Counted from the stretch's first letter, positions 7,601 through 15,731 are shown. The stretch: DNA of 37,036 nt from an uncultured Caulobacteraceae bacterium (GCA_903923135.1 CAIXWN010000193.1:1-37036); one strand, 5' to 3'. Notes: generated by a model from the letters alone, not told the origin. A program made the numbers and translations.

Positions 7601-8767
7601 TCAGACCCAGACCTTGTCGAGCGCAGCGCAGAAGGCGGTCATATCATCCATCGAGCCGACAGTGACGCGCGACACCGTCGGCCATATCGGCCAGGACCGG
7701 CCGATCTCGACGCTCTGGGAGCGGAAAGCGATCTGCATGTCCTTGGCCGCCTTGGTCTTCCAGTCGATCATGAACATGTTGGCGTCGGTGGGATGCACCG
7801 TCAGGCCGCGCTTCTTCAGGTGTTCCAGCGTCATGCCGCGGGCGTCCTGCATCTCCTTGCGCCGGGCGGCGATCAGGTCGGCGGCCGTCAGGCTCGCGGT
7901 GGCGCAGGCCAATGAGGGCAGGGGCAGGGCGCCCGACTGCATGCCCCCGTCGTAGCGCATCATCCGGGTGATGATGTCGGGGCGCGCCATGACATAGCCC
8001 ATGCGCATGCCGGCCATGCCGAAGATCTTGGAGAAGGTGCGCATGACCACGACGTCCTTGCCCGCGGCGGCCATGTAGGAGGCTGTCGGCACGCCGGCGA
8101 AGTGGGTGTAGGCCTCGTCCACCAGCACCATAGAGCCGGCCGGCTTGTTGGCCACGAGCCACTCGATGTCGGCGATCGGGGTTATGGTGCCGGTGGGATT
8201 GTTGGGCGTGCAGATGTAGTAGAGTCCGGCGTTGGGGTCGGCCGCCAGCATCGCCTTTACGTCGTGGCTGTAGTCGGCTTTCAGGGGCACGGCCTTGACA
8301 GGCGCGCCAAGCCATTCGGCCGTCCGCCCGGCCAGTTCGAAGGTCGGGTTGGCGGTGACCAGCCCGCGCGTCGGCGAGCAGAAGGTGACCACCGATCGCG
8401 ACAGCGGATCGCTGGAGCCGGGCCAGGGGGCGACGTGATCATAGGGCACACCCTCGACCTGCATCACCGCCTTGATGAAATCGCCACGTTCGTCGTGCGG
8501 GGCATAGCGGTTGCCCGAAGCGATGATCGCCGCCGCCGCCGCCTGGCCGGGCGCGAGCGGCCCGGTCCAGCACTCGTTGGCGCCGATGCGGACCTTGGCG
8601 TTGGGCGCCGGATCCGGAATGCCGCCGGAGGCCCACGCCGGCCGACCGAACGTGGCCGCCGCGGCGGCCCCCAGGCCGAAAACGGTGACGATTCTTCCCA
8701 GGCTCCGCCGTGAATAGCCCCTGCTGAGCAGGTCGTCCCGGGCGTCTTCAGTAATCATTTGGGTCAT
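7601..8767 (-). CDS. Tat-exported PLP-dependent aminotransferase (HisC-like)
   Basis: A fold-type I aminotransferase of 388 residues. Y-S19-R20-R21-S-L-G-R-I followed by a hydrophobic Ala/Gly stretch and AWA is a twin-arginine signal, so the enzyme is predicted to fold with its cofactor and be exported. PLP residues are visible: CTPNNPTGT (N190), D217 and Y220 in LVDEAY, the Schiff-base K247 in RTFSKIFGMAGMR, and R255. The overall pattern is closest to histidinol-phosphate or aromatic aminotransferases. Exported PLP enzymes are unusual (PvdN of Pseudomonas is a known case). It lies 58 bp downstream of the TauE/SafE exporter gene and is probably cotranscribed with it. Substrate unknown. Confidence 0.9.
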   Translation of the reverse strand: MTQMITEDARDDLLSRGYSRRSLGRIVTVFGLGAAAAATFGRPAWASGGIPDPAPNAKVRIGANECWTGPLAPGQAAAAAIIASGNRYAPHDERGDFIKAVMQVEGVPYDHVAPWPGSSDPLSRSVVTFCSPTRGLVTANPTFELAGRTAEWLGAPVKAVPLKADYSHDVKAMLAADPNAGLYYICTPNNPTGTITPIADIEWLVANKPAGSMVLVDEAYTHFAGVPTASYMAAAGKDVVVMRTFSKIFGMAGMRMGYVMARPDIITRMMRYDGGMQSGALPLPSLACATASLTAADLIAARRKEMQDARGMTLEHLKKRGLTVHPTDANMFMIDWKTKAAKDMQIAFRSQSVEIGRSWPIWPTVSRVTVGSMDDMTAFCAALDKVWV

Positions 8768-8825
8768 CGGGCGGTCTCCTGGGCGCGAATAGACATCGGA
8801 TTGGCGTTGCGGGGGCGACGTTCGC

Positions 8826-9659
8826 CTACATTTTCAGGGTATTCTTGAACATCAGCAGCGAGATGAACACAAGGTAAACGCCGAACACCCGCTTGAGCAT
8901 GGCGGTCGGCAGATTGTGTGCGGCGGATACGCCCAGAGGCGCGGTCAGGATCGACATCGAGGAAATCGCCACGACCGCCGGCAGGTTGATGTAGCCGATC
9001 GACCCCCAGGGCAGGCCGGACTGATGGAAGCCGATGATCGCGAAGCCGATGGCGCTGGGAATGGCGATCAGGGTGCCGACACCCGAGGCGGTGGCGATCG
9101 CCTTCTGGATCGACCGCCCGCAGATGGTCATCACCATGATCGCCACGACGCCGCCGCCAACGCCGAGCAGCGACGAATAGGCTCCCAGCCCGCCGGCGAT
9201 GCTGGCGCGCGGCAGACCGACCGGCATGGTGTCGTACATCACGATATTGCCGATCTTGGGGATGAGGAAATTCAGCGACATCAGCATCACGCCGCCAGCG
9301 AAGATCAGGGTCAGCACCTTGCCGTCGACATGACCGGCGAGGGCGACACCGACGCAGTCGCCGAGGATAAGCCATGGCGCCCACGTTCTGAGCACTTCCC
9401 ACTCGACCGCGTCGCGCTTGGCGTGGGACCTGAGGGAGCGGATCGAGGTGATGATGATCGTCGCCGCCGACGTACCGATCGCCACGTGAGCATATTGAGA
9501 TTTGTCGCCGCCCAGGAGCGGCAGGACGATGAACAGGGCGGGAACCACCACAAAACCGCCGCCGACGCCGAAGATTCCGGCGGTGAACCCCGCCAGAAGT
9601 CCGGCGGCAAGCATGGCGAACAGTGGCAAAGCCCAGGAAAACGAATCCAAACCGGCCAT
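8826..9659 (-). CDS. TauE/SafE family membrane exporter
   Basis: A multi-spanning membrane protein of 277 residues with about eight hydrophobic helices. It carries the duplicated Gly-rich signature of the TauE/SafE (sulfite/anion exporter) family: GIFGVGGGFVVVPAL near the N-terminus and SLLGVGGGVVAIMVM in the second half. The frame is open upstream to 9743, but the ATG at 9659 has AGAGG five bases away and begins the first helix, so it is preferred. Family members export sulfite, sulfoacetate or other organosulfonates, and some are of unknown substrate. The neighbouring exported aminotransferase and divergent amine oxidase hint at amine or sulfonated-amine catabolism, which is an inference. 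Confidence 0.9.
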   Translation of the reverse strand: MAGLDSFSWALPLFAMLAAGLLAGFTAGIFGVGGGFVVVPALFIVLPLLGGDKSQYAHVAIGTSAATIIITSIRSLRSHAKRDAVEWEVLRTWAPWLILGDCVGVALAGHVDGKVLTLIFAGGVMLMSLNFLIPKIGNIVMYDTMPVGLPRASIAGGLGAYSSLLGVGGGVVAIMVMTICGRSIQKAIATASGVGTLIAIPSAIGFAIIGFHQSGLPWGSIGYINLPAVVAISSMSILTAPLGVSAAHNLPTAMLKRVFGVYLVFISLLMFKNTLKM

Positions 9660-9967
9660 CGAACCTCTGACGTTCCGTCGCCGTGGTCCGGACCTGAAAT
9701 CCGGCCGGACGGCGAACACTCTTACAAACCGCCATCCCGCCAACCCGGGGTGCGTTGCGGGGTGGCGAAGCGGCGGCCGACGTGGATCACGGCGCCGCGG
9801 CGCGGTCCGAAGCCGACCTCGCCGCGCGCCGAGGAATTTGTCAACGGCACAAGGAACAGGCTAAACGCCGCGGACCGTGCACAGTCTGCAGGCCGCCGCG
9901 GCGGCCCGAAGACTCGTCGCCGGGCGGATCGTCGCCAGCAACGCCGGTCTGCACAGGGGGATCCGCC
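9660..9967. promoter_or_regulatory. 308-bp divergent spacer between exporter and amine oxidase
   Basis: No convincing gene is seen here, although the amine oxidase frame happens to stay open through most of it. It must hold promoters for both directions. On the plus strand TTGTCA at 9838-9843 is followed 18 bases later by TAAACG, a weak sigma-70-like pair. CCGGA and TCCGG arms form a small inverted repeat near 9690. A 16-bp perfect palindrome lies at 9891-9906 (listed separately). AGGGGG just upstream of 9968 is the ribosome site for the oxidase. Confidence 0.4.
9891..9906. repeat. 16-bp perfect palindrome upstream of amine oxidase
   Basis: GGCCGCCGCGGCGGCC is a perfect palindrome ending 61 bp before the ATG of the flavin amine oxidase. 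It could be an operator for a dimeric regulator or a leader hairpin. In DNA this rich in G and C a 16-bp all-GC palindrome can also arise by chance, so its role is open. Confidence 0.35.
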
Positions 9968-11542
9968 ATGGCCGTGAGTCGACGCACTTTCATCGAGCAG
10001 CTCGCCGTGGTCGGCGGACTGTCGCTGGCGGTGGCCGGCATGGAGGCCCTGGGTTTCGGCTTCGCTTCCGCCCAGGCCGCTCCGCCGCCGCTTACGGGCA
10101 AGGGCAAGGGCGTCAGGGTGGTGATCCTGGGCGCCGGCCTCGCCGGCATGACCGCGGCCTATGAACTGACCAAGGCCGGCTACGACTGCCAGGTGATCGA
10201 GGCGCGGTCCTTCGCCGGCGGCCGCTGCCAGACGGCGCGCAAGGGCTTCAGCCACACTGACCTGATCGGTCACACCCAGGTGTGTGATTTCGACGAGGGC
10301 CTCTACATCAACCACGGACCCTGGCGTATTCCCTACAACCACCGGTCCACGCTGCACTACACCAAGCTGTTCGGCGTCGCTCTCGAGCCCTTCGTCAACG
10401 ACAACGACGCCGCCTATGTCTACTTCCAGAACGGCGGCGGACCGCTGGCGGGCAAGCGCCTTCGCAAGGGGCAACTTGCCGCCGACATGCGCGGCTACGC
10501 CGCCGAACTGATGGCCAAGGCCGCCGGCAAGGGCGGGCTGGACCTTCCCCTTTCACCGGCTGATCGCGACCGGTTCATCGGCTATCTGGTCAGCCAGGGC
10601 CGGCTTTCCCCCAAGTCCCTGGCCTACGGGCCGACAGAGGGTCGCGGGTTCGACGTCTATCACGGCGCCGGGCTGGATCCGGGCCCCGGCAAGCTCAGCG
10701 CCCCCTTCGCCCTGGCGGACATCCTGTCGTCGGACACGTGGCGGGCTCTCGAGCCGCTCGGCGACCACGAACAGCAGCTGACCATGCTGCAGCCCGTCGG
10801 CGGCATGGACCATCTGGCCAAGGGTTTCGAACGCCATGTCGGAAAGCTGATCCGCTACGACACCGAAGTCCAGAAACTCACCCAGGGCGCCGCCGGGGTC
10901 GAGGTCTTCTTCACCGACAAGGCCGGGAAATCGGGCTCGATCCAGGCCGACTACTGCATCTGCACCATACCGCTCTCGGTCTTGCAGGGCCTGGATGTTG
11001 CCGTGTCCGCGCCGTTCAAGGCGGCCATGGCCGGGCCGGCCTACGCTCCGGTCAACAAGATCGGCCTGCAGATGAAGCGGCGGTTCTGGGAAGAGGATCA
11101 CGCCATCTACGGCGGGCACATCGCCACGGACATTCCCGGCATCGACACCATAAGCCTGCCGTCGACAGGCTGGCAGGGACAGAAGGGCGTCCTGCTGGGC
11201 TACTACGCCTTCGGGGCCGACGCCGCGCGGATCAGCGCCAAGTCGCCGGCCGACCGCGCCGCCTTCGCCGTGGCCGCGGGCCAGAAGATCTTCCCGGAGT
11301 ACGCCGAGAGTTTCGAGAGCGCCTTTTCGGTGTCCTGGCACCTGACCCGATACAGTCAGGGCGGCTGGGCGGAATGGAGCGACGACGCCCGGGCCAGCGC
11401 CTATCCGGTGCTTTGCGAACCCGATGGACGGCTCTACCTGGCCGGCGAACACCTCAGCTATCTTGGCGGTTGGCAGGCCGGCGCCATCGAATCGGCATGG
11501 CAACAGATCGCAAAACTGCATGCCCGCGTGAATGCGGCCTGA
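9968..11542 (+). CDS. Tat-exported FAD-dependent amine oxidase/dehydrogenase
   Basis: A flavin monoamine oxidase family enzyme of 524 residues. The start is fixed by AGGGGG before ATG 9968 and by the twin-arginine signal S4-R-R-T-F-I, ending near SAQA. The FAD-binding N-terminus reads VVILG55-A-G-L-A-G60 with the acidic E78 and ARSFAGGRC after it. The C-terminal flavin motif is LYLAGEHLSYLGGWQAGAIESAW. Conserved MAO segments such as MKRRFWEE and GWQGQKGVLLGYY are present. The cytochrome c gene begins 17 bp after its stop, the same arrangement as nicotine dehydrogenase NicA2 with CycN, so the electron acceptor is probably cytochrome c and not O2. The amine substrate is unknown. Confidence 0.92.
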   Translation: MAVSRRTFIEQLAVVGGLSLAVAGMEALGFGFASAQAAPPPLTGKGKGVRVVILGAGLAGMTAAYELTKAGYDCQVIEARSFAGGRCQTARKGFSHTDLIGHTQVCDFDEGLYINHGPWRIPYNHRSTLHYTKLFGVALEPFVNDNDAAYVYFQNGGGPLAGKRLRKGQLAADMRGYAAELMAKAAGKGGLDLPLSPADRDRFIGYLVSQGRLSPKSLAYGPTEGRGFDVYHGAGLDPGPGKLSAPFALADILSSDTWRALEPLGDHEQQLTMLQPVGGMDHLAKGFERHVGKLIRYDTEVQKLTQGAAGVEVFFTDKAGKSGSIQADYCICTIPLSVLQGLDVAVSAPFKAAMAGPAYAPVNKIGLQMKRRFWEEDHAIYGGHIATDIPGIDTISLPSTGWQGQKGVLLGYYAFGADAARISAKSPADRAAFAVAAGQKIFPEYAESFESAFSVSWHLTRYSQGGWAEWSDDARASAYPVLCEPDGRLYLAGEHLSYLGGWQAGAIESAWQQIAKLHARVNAA

Positions 11543-11558
11543 CATCAACGGAACCCTC

Positions 11559-11936
11559 ATGAGACTGCTTTTCGCCAGCCTGGCCCTCTTGACCGCCGCC
11601 CCCGCCTTCGGCCAGGACGCCGGTCAGACCCAGTTCGTCACCACCTGTTCGGCCTGCCACCAGGTGACCGGTCAGGGGATCAAGGGGGCTTTCCCCGCCC
11701 TTGCGGGCGATCCCTTCGTGCAGGGCGACGCCGATGCGGTGATCACCACCGTGCTCAATGGCCGGGGCGGCATGCCGTCCTGGAAGGCGGACCTGACCGA
11801 CGATCAGATCGCCGCGGCGATCAGCTATGTGCGCGCGGCCTGGGGCAACACGGCCCCGCCGGTGACCGCCGCCCAGGTCGCCGTGGTGCGCGCCCGCAGC
11901 GCTCAGCCTGTGGTCCGCAGCATGCAGGCCCACTGA
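11559..11936 (+). CDS. Small periplasmic cytochrome c
   Basis: A 125-residue class I c-type cytochrome. Residues 1-18 are a Sec signal (MRLLFASLALLTAAPAFG, cleavage before QDA). The single haem site is C30-S-A-C33-H34, and the axial methionine is probably in RGGMPSW, followed by the usual LTDDQIAAAISYVR helix. The ATG at 11559 is chosen because it begins the signal peptide; an upstream ATG at 11532 overlaps the oxidase gene. The position right after the exported flavin amine oxidase points to a dedicated electron acceptor that passes electrons to the respiratory chain. The C-terminal tail after the haem domain (TAAQVAVVRARS) is short and not recognised. Confidence 0.93.
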   Translation: MRLLFASLALLTAAPAFGQDAGQTQFVTTCSACHQVTGQGIKGAFPALAGDPFVQGDADAVITTVLNGRGGMPSWKADLTDDQIAAAISYVRAAWGNTAPPVTAAQVAVVRARSAQPVVRSMQAH

Positions 11937-12020
11937 CCTAGGGCGCACCCGGGGCGGGCCGATCGGCCGACAGCCGGCCAGGCGGTTAAGCGGCCGGCGC
12001 GACCCCCGGTGGCGTGAGCG

Positions 12021-12063
12021 AACGCCGATCCTTTGGAACGATCCGATCGGCGTTGATCGGATC
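12021..12063. repeat. Two overlapping, mutually exclusive hairpins
   Basis: AACGCCGATC (12021-12030) is perfectly repeated in inverse as GATCGGCGTT (12045-12054). GATCCGATC (12040-12048) is perfectly complementary to GATCGGATC (12055-12063). The arms overlap, so only one stem can form at a time. The site lies between the convergent cytochrome c and lipoprotein genes and may end transcription from both sides, but no T-run follows either stem. An 8-bp inverted pair (CTAGGGCG 11938-11945, CGCCCTAG 12084-12091) encloses the whole spacer. Confidence 0.5.
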
Positions 12064-12087
12064 CAGATACACCCCGTACAAAACGCC

Positions 12088-12471
12088 CTAGCGAGAGAAC
12101 CGGCGCGCGACGATCACCGGGCTGCCGGCGAGACCGAGATAGAAGCCGATATCGTAGAGCACGCCGGTTCCATCGGGTTCGAACAGACGGGTTTTCCACG
12201 GCAGAAGGTGGGGCGCGAGGTGGTTGACGATTTCCACCAGCAGGGTCATCGGGGCGATCAGGCCATGCCAGAAACCCAGCAGCGCCTGGCCGATCGCGCC
12301 ACTCGCGGCCGAGTGGTGAGATTCGGCGGACCCCGCCACGCACGCGCCTAGGGTCAGGCAGAGCACGAGGCAGGCCGCGACACCGAGCCAGGAGGAGCCG
12401 CCGGCCCGACCGGCCTCGATGACGGGCACGGCCGACCGCCGACGAAACATGCTGTGATGTGAGGTGATCAT
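12088..12471 (-). CDS. Small hypothetical lipoprotein or membrane protein
   Basis: A protein of 127 residues from the ATG at 12471. An ATG at 12555 would add 28 residues, but these look non-coding. After an Arg-rich stretch comes a hydrophobic core ending in LTLGAC, a good lipobox, so the mature protein probably starts at that Cys and is lipidated. The rest contains LLGFWHGLIAPMTLLVEIVNHL and GVLYDIGFYLGLAG, a pattern I have seen in small uncharacterised bacterial membrane proteins with an FWHGLIAP motif. The two hydrophobic segments may be membrane helices rather than secreted sequence. Function unknown. It lies downstream of the DJ-1 family gene on the same strand. Confidence 0.65.
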   Translation of the reverse strand: MITSHHSMFRRRSAVPVIEAGRAGGSSWLGVAACLVLCLTLGACVAGSAESHHSAASGAIGQALLGFWHGLIAPMTLLVEIVNHLAPHLLPWKTRLFEPDGTGVLYDIGFYLGLAGSPVIVARRFSR

Positions 12472-12561
12472 GCCCAGATCCCGTCTGTTGCGATCGCGTC
12501 GGGCGCGATTTTGCAACAACGGCTGAGGCGCGGTCATCGTTCCGCCCGCCATCATCCCGGT

Positions 12562-13251
12562 TCAGGCGTTCTGCCAGGCCTCCGCCAGACCCGCGACCGC
12601 AGCCCGTCGGGCGCCGCCGGCCGCCTCCAGGGCGGCGTTGACCACCGCCAGCACGTCCGGCGGGGCGGTCTCGGGGCGGCCCGAGTTGAAGGGCGGCGCC
12701 GGGGCGTACTCCATGCTCAGCTGGATGGCCTGCGCCGCCTGGTCGCCGGCGATCTCGGCGGCGAGCGTCAGGGCGAAGTCGATGCCGGCGGTGACGCCGC
12801 CGCCGGTGAAGATGTCGCCGTCCCGCACGACGCGGGCGGGGTCGGGTATGGCGCCGAACTGGCTGAGCAGGTCGCGCCAGGCCCAGTGGCAGGCGGCGCG
12901 GCGGCCGCGCAGCAGACCGGCGGCGCCCAGGATGAGCGACCCGGTGCAGACCGAGGTGACATAACGCGCGCCGGCCGCCAGGCGGCGAATCTGGGCCATG
13001 AACTCGGGGTCCGCCATGGCGTCGGTGCAGCCGAAGCCACCGGGGACGCAGAGCACATCACAGGCCGCAATATCGCTCAGGCGGCTGAGTCGGGCGAAGG
13101 TCAGACCGTCGGCCTCGATCTCGCCCCCCAGGGCGCTGGCGGCGAACACCCGGGCGCCGGGCAGGCGACAGAGCACCTGGTGCGGCCCGGTGAAGTCCAG
13201 GTGCGTAACTCCAGGATAAAGGGCGAAGACGATGACAAGCGGATCGGACAT
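12562..13251 (-). CDS. DJ-1/PfpI family protein, isonitrile-hydratase-like
   Basis: A class I glutamine amidotransferase-like (DJ-1/PfpI) protein of 229 residues from ATG 13251. The nucleophile elbow is VTSVC102TGSLILGAAGLL. D19 in VTHLDFTGPHQV and the VPGGFG loop (69-74) complete the pattern of isonitrile hydratase InhA, which is also about 228 residues and uses an Asp and a Cys at these places. The predicted reaction is hydration of an isonitrile to an N-formamide, but many relatives have other or unknown activities. The gene diverges from a GlxA-type regulator whose sensor domain has the same fold, so the pair probably forms a regulated unit. Confidence 0.88.
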   Translation of the reverse strand: MSDPLVIVFALYPGVTHLDFTGPHQVLCRLPGARVFAASALGGEIEADGLTFARLSRLSDIAACDVLCVPGGFGCTDAMADPEFMAQIRRLAAGARYVTSVCTGSLILGAAGLLRGRRAACHWAWRDLLSQFGAIPDPARVVRDGDIFTGGGVTAGIDFALTLAAEIAGDQAAQAIQLSMEYAPAPPFNSGRPETAPPDVLAVVNAALEAAGGARRAAVAGLAEAWQNA

Positions 13252-13343
13252 GCTGACGGACCTTGGCTCGAGTGGCTGTTGACGCCGCCAGACTGCACCC
13301 GATAGAGCTTGGCGTATATGACATTGTTCCCTCAAAATCCGCC
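13252..13343. promoter_or_regulatory. Divergent promoter region of DJ-1 gene and GlxA regulator
   Basis: A 92-bp spacer that must hold both promoters. It is the A/T-richest stretch of the neighbourhood (GGCGTATATGACATTGTTCCC at about 13311-13331). TTGACG at 13279-13284 would serve as a -35 on the plus strand, but the matching -10 is poor. No clear inverted repeat for the regulator is visible. Confidence 0.4.
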
Positions 13344-14348
13344 ATGACCCGCGCCATCGCTGTCGTCATTTTTCCGGGATTCCAGATCATCGACGCCGCT
13401 GGCCCGATCGGCGCCTTCGAGATCGCCAGCCGATTCTGTCCGGGCGCCTATGAGATCGCCGTGCGGGCCGTGTCGCCCGGCGCAGTGGCCAGCTCCTCCG
13501 GCGTCTCGGTGGTGGCCCGAGCCCTGGGCGACGCAACGGGGGTCGACACGGTGATGCTGGCCGGCGGTGACGGCTCGCGGGCGGCGATGCGGGATGAGGC
13601 GCTACTCACGTTCACGCGGTTGGCGGCAGTCTCCGTGCGGCGGCTGAGCAGCGTCTGCTCCGGCGCCTACGTCCTCGCCGCGGCCGGCGTGCTTGATGGC
13701 CGGCGGGCGACGACCCACTGGTCGCGCGCCGAGGACTTCTCCCGCCGGTTTCCGAAGGTGCGTCTGGAACCTGACCGCATCTGGATCCGCGACGACCAGA
13801 TATGGACGTCGGCGGGGATCACGGCGGGGATCGATCTGGCGCTGGCCATGATCGACGCGGACCTGGGCGAGGCCATCGCCCGCCGGACCGCCCAGCAACT
13901 GGTGGTCTATCATCGTCGGCCCAGCGGCCAGTCGCAGTTCTCCGCCCTGCTGGAGCTTGGCGCCGGGCAGGGCCGTTTCGGACCCCTGCTCGCCTGGATG
14001 CGGGAGCACCTCGGCGAGCCCATGACCGTGGAGCGCCTGGCCGCACAGGCCGGCATGAGCGAGCGGAACTTCGCCCGGGCGTTCGCCGCCGGGACCGGCG
14101 TGACACCCGCCCGGGCGGTGCAGCGTCTGCGGCTGGAGGAGGCCCGCGCCCTGGTCGAGGCGGGATCGCGACCTGTGGAACAGATCGCCCGGGACGCCGG
14201 TTTCGGTGACCCTGAACGGATGCGGCGGGCCTTCGTCGCCGCCTTCGGCCAGCCGCCGCAGGCGCTTCGGCGGGCGGCGCGGGGCGATTCAGGTCGAGAG
14301 AGCCCCGTTTCGGCGCCTTCCCAAGGCGACGCCCGCGGCCTAGGCTGA
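13344..14348 (+). CDS. GlxA/AraC family transcriptional regulator
   Basis: A 334-residue regulator with a DJ-1/PfpI-like sensor at about 1-180 (FPGFQIIDAAGPIGAFE, VCSGAYVLAAAGVL with a nucleophile-like Cys, TSAGITAGIDLAL) and a C-terminal AraC double helix-turn-helix at about 215-305 (MTVERLAAQAGMSERNFARAF ... QIARDAGFGDPERMRRAF). ATG 13344 starts the conserved MTRAIAVVIFPGF strand; the frame is open upstream into the spacer. GlxA-type proteins usually activate neighbouring catabolic genes. Likely targets are the divergent isonitrile-hydratase-like gene and the P450 25 bp downstream. Confidence 0.92.
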   Translation: MTRAIAVVIFPGFQIIDAAGPIGAFEIASRFCPGAYEIAVRAVSPGAVASSSGVSVVARALGDATGVDTVMLAGGDGSRAAMRDEALLTFTRLAAVSVRRLSSVCSGAYVLAAAGVLDGRRATTHWSRAEDFSRRFPKVRLEPDRIWIRDDQIWTSAGITAGIDLALAMIDADLGEAIARRTAQQLVVYHRRPSGQSQFSALLELGAGQGRFGPLLAWMREHLGEPMTVERLAAQAGMSERNFARAFAAGTGVTPARAVQRLRLEEARALVEAGSRPVEQIARDAGFGDPERMRRAFVAAFGQPPQALRRAARGDSGRESPVSAPSQGDARGLG

Positions 14349-14373
14349 CGGCAACGACAAACGGGAGGTTACC

Positions 14374-15621
14374 ATGGACGGGTCCCTGACATCCGCCGCG
14401 AGACCGGCTGACCCCTGGTCGCTGCCGCTGGAAACGATCGATCCCAGCCAGGCCGAACTTTTTCTCAGCGGCGCCCACCACGACTATTTCCGTCGCCTGC
14501 GCCACGAGGATCCGGTGCACTACTGCGCCGACAGCCCGTTCGGCCCCTATTGGTCGATCACCCGCTTCAACGACATCATGGCTGTCGACAGCAACTATGC
14601 GGCGTTCTCGTCAAACCGCACGATTGTCATCGGCGACCAGCCCGATCTCGATGAGCCGCCTATGTTCATCGCCATGGACCCGCCGCGGCACGACGCCCAG
14701 CGCAAGGCTGTGACACCGGCGGTCGCCCCCGCCCGCCTGTCCGACCTCGAGGCCCTCATCCGCAAACGGGCCTGCGCCATCCTCGATTCCCTGCCGCGGA
14801 ACGAAACCTTCAACTGGGTGGAGCTGGTTTCCAAGGAACTGACCACCCAGATGCTGGCTACGCTCTTCGACTTCCCCTTCGAGGACCGCCACCTGCTGCC
14901 CTACTGGTCGGATGTGATCACGACCACCGAGACCGTCGGCGTCGCGGTCGACATGGAAAAGCGCATGCAGGTGCTGCACGAGTGTCTGGGCTATTTCTCG
15001 CAGCTCTGGCGCGAGCGGGCGGCGGCCGAGCCCCGGTTCGACTTCATCTCGCTGTTCGCCCACAGCCCTGACACCCGGGACATGATCAACAATCCCATGG
15101 AGTTGATGGGCAATCTGATGCTGCTCATCGTCGGCGGAAACGATACGACCCGGAACTCGATCTCCGGCGGTCTGCTCGCCCTGAACCGCTATCCGGAACA
15201 GTACGCCAAGCTGAAGGCCGACCGTTCGCTGATCCCCAACATGGTTCCGGAGATCATCCGCTGGCAAACCCCGCTGGCCCATATGCGGCGCAACGCCACG
15301 CGGGACATCGAGTTCGAGGGCAAGTCCATCCGGGCCGGCGACAAGGTGATCATGTGGTATGTCTCCGGCAATCGGGACGAGACGGTGATCGATGATCCAG
15401 AGGCCTTCATCATCGACCGGGACCGCGCTCGCCACCATCTGTCCTTCGGCTTCGGCATCCACCGCTGCATGGGCAATCGTGTCGCCGAGATGCAGCTGCG
15501 CATCCTGTGGGAGGAAATCCTCGCCCGTTTCGAGCATGTCGAGGTGGTTGGCGAGCCGGTTCGCGTGCTCTCCAATTTCGTGCAGGGCTACGAGGACCTG
15601 CCCGTGCGCATTCGCGCCTAG
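14374..15621 (+). CDS. CYP153-like cytochrome P450
   Basis: A soluble bacterial P450 of 415 residues. The haem ligand is C365 in FGFGIHRCMGNR, the I-helix oxygen-binding motif is IVGGNDTTRNS, and the K-helix E-x-x-R is EIIR. The strings MFIAMDPPRHDAQRK, FNWVELVSKELT, MLATLFDFP, RWQTPLAHMRR and MWYVSGNRDE match the CYP153 family, known for terminal hydroxylation of alkanes and fatty acids. GGGAGG stands five bases before the ATG. It follows the GlxA regulator by 25 bp and is probably under its control. CYP153 enzymes need a ferredoxin and a reductase; none is in the window. The family call is good, the substrate is not proven. Confidence 0.92.
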   Translation: MDGSLTSAARPADPWSLPLETIDPSQAELFLSGAHHDYFRRLRHEDPVHYCADSPFGPYWSITRFNDIMAVDSNYAAFSSNRTIVIGDQPDLDEPPMFIAMDPPRHDAQRKAVTPAVAPARLSDLEALIRKRACAILDSLPRNETFNWVELVSKELTTQMLATLFDFPFEDRHLLPYWSDVITTTETVGVAVDMEKRMQVLHECLGYFSQLWRERAAAEPRFDFISLFAHSPDTRDMINNPMELMGNLMLLIVGGNDTTRNSISGGLLALNRYPEQYAKLKADRSLIPNMVPEIIRWQTPLAHMRRNATRDIEFEGKSIRAGDKVIMWYVSGNRDETVIDDPEAFIIDRDRARHHLSFGFGIHRCMGNRVAEMQLRILWEEILARFEHVEVVGEPVRVLSNFVQGYEDLPVRIRA

Positions 15622-15731
15622 GGCAAACCTGTAGAGCCTGATTCACCGACCGGACCTGTTCGGTGCGGCCCGATCGGGCCCAGGGACGAACGTTCGAGAC
15701 CTTCGCTCGCCGAACCGGCCGGGAGGGCGCA
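15622..15731. repeat. Convergent spacer with two palindromes
   Basis: This spacer separates the P450 and the convergent hydrolase. GGCCCGATCGGGCC (15667-15680) is a perfect 14-bp palindrome, and CGAACGTTCG (15687-15696) a perfect 10-bp palindrome. They may form part of a bidirectional transcription end, but no T-run is present. Confidence 0.35.

Noticed and set aside
9853-9880. A GGAAC in the divergent spacer before the amine oxidase.
   Set aside because: The bases 16-18 downstream read CCGTG, not CGTT, so the -10 part is missing.
9755-9967. An in-frame extension of the amine oxidase into the divergent spacer.
   Set aside because: It would bury the twin-arginine signal inside the protein. 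AGGGGG before ATG 9968 and the Tat motif settle the start.
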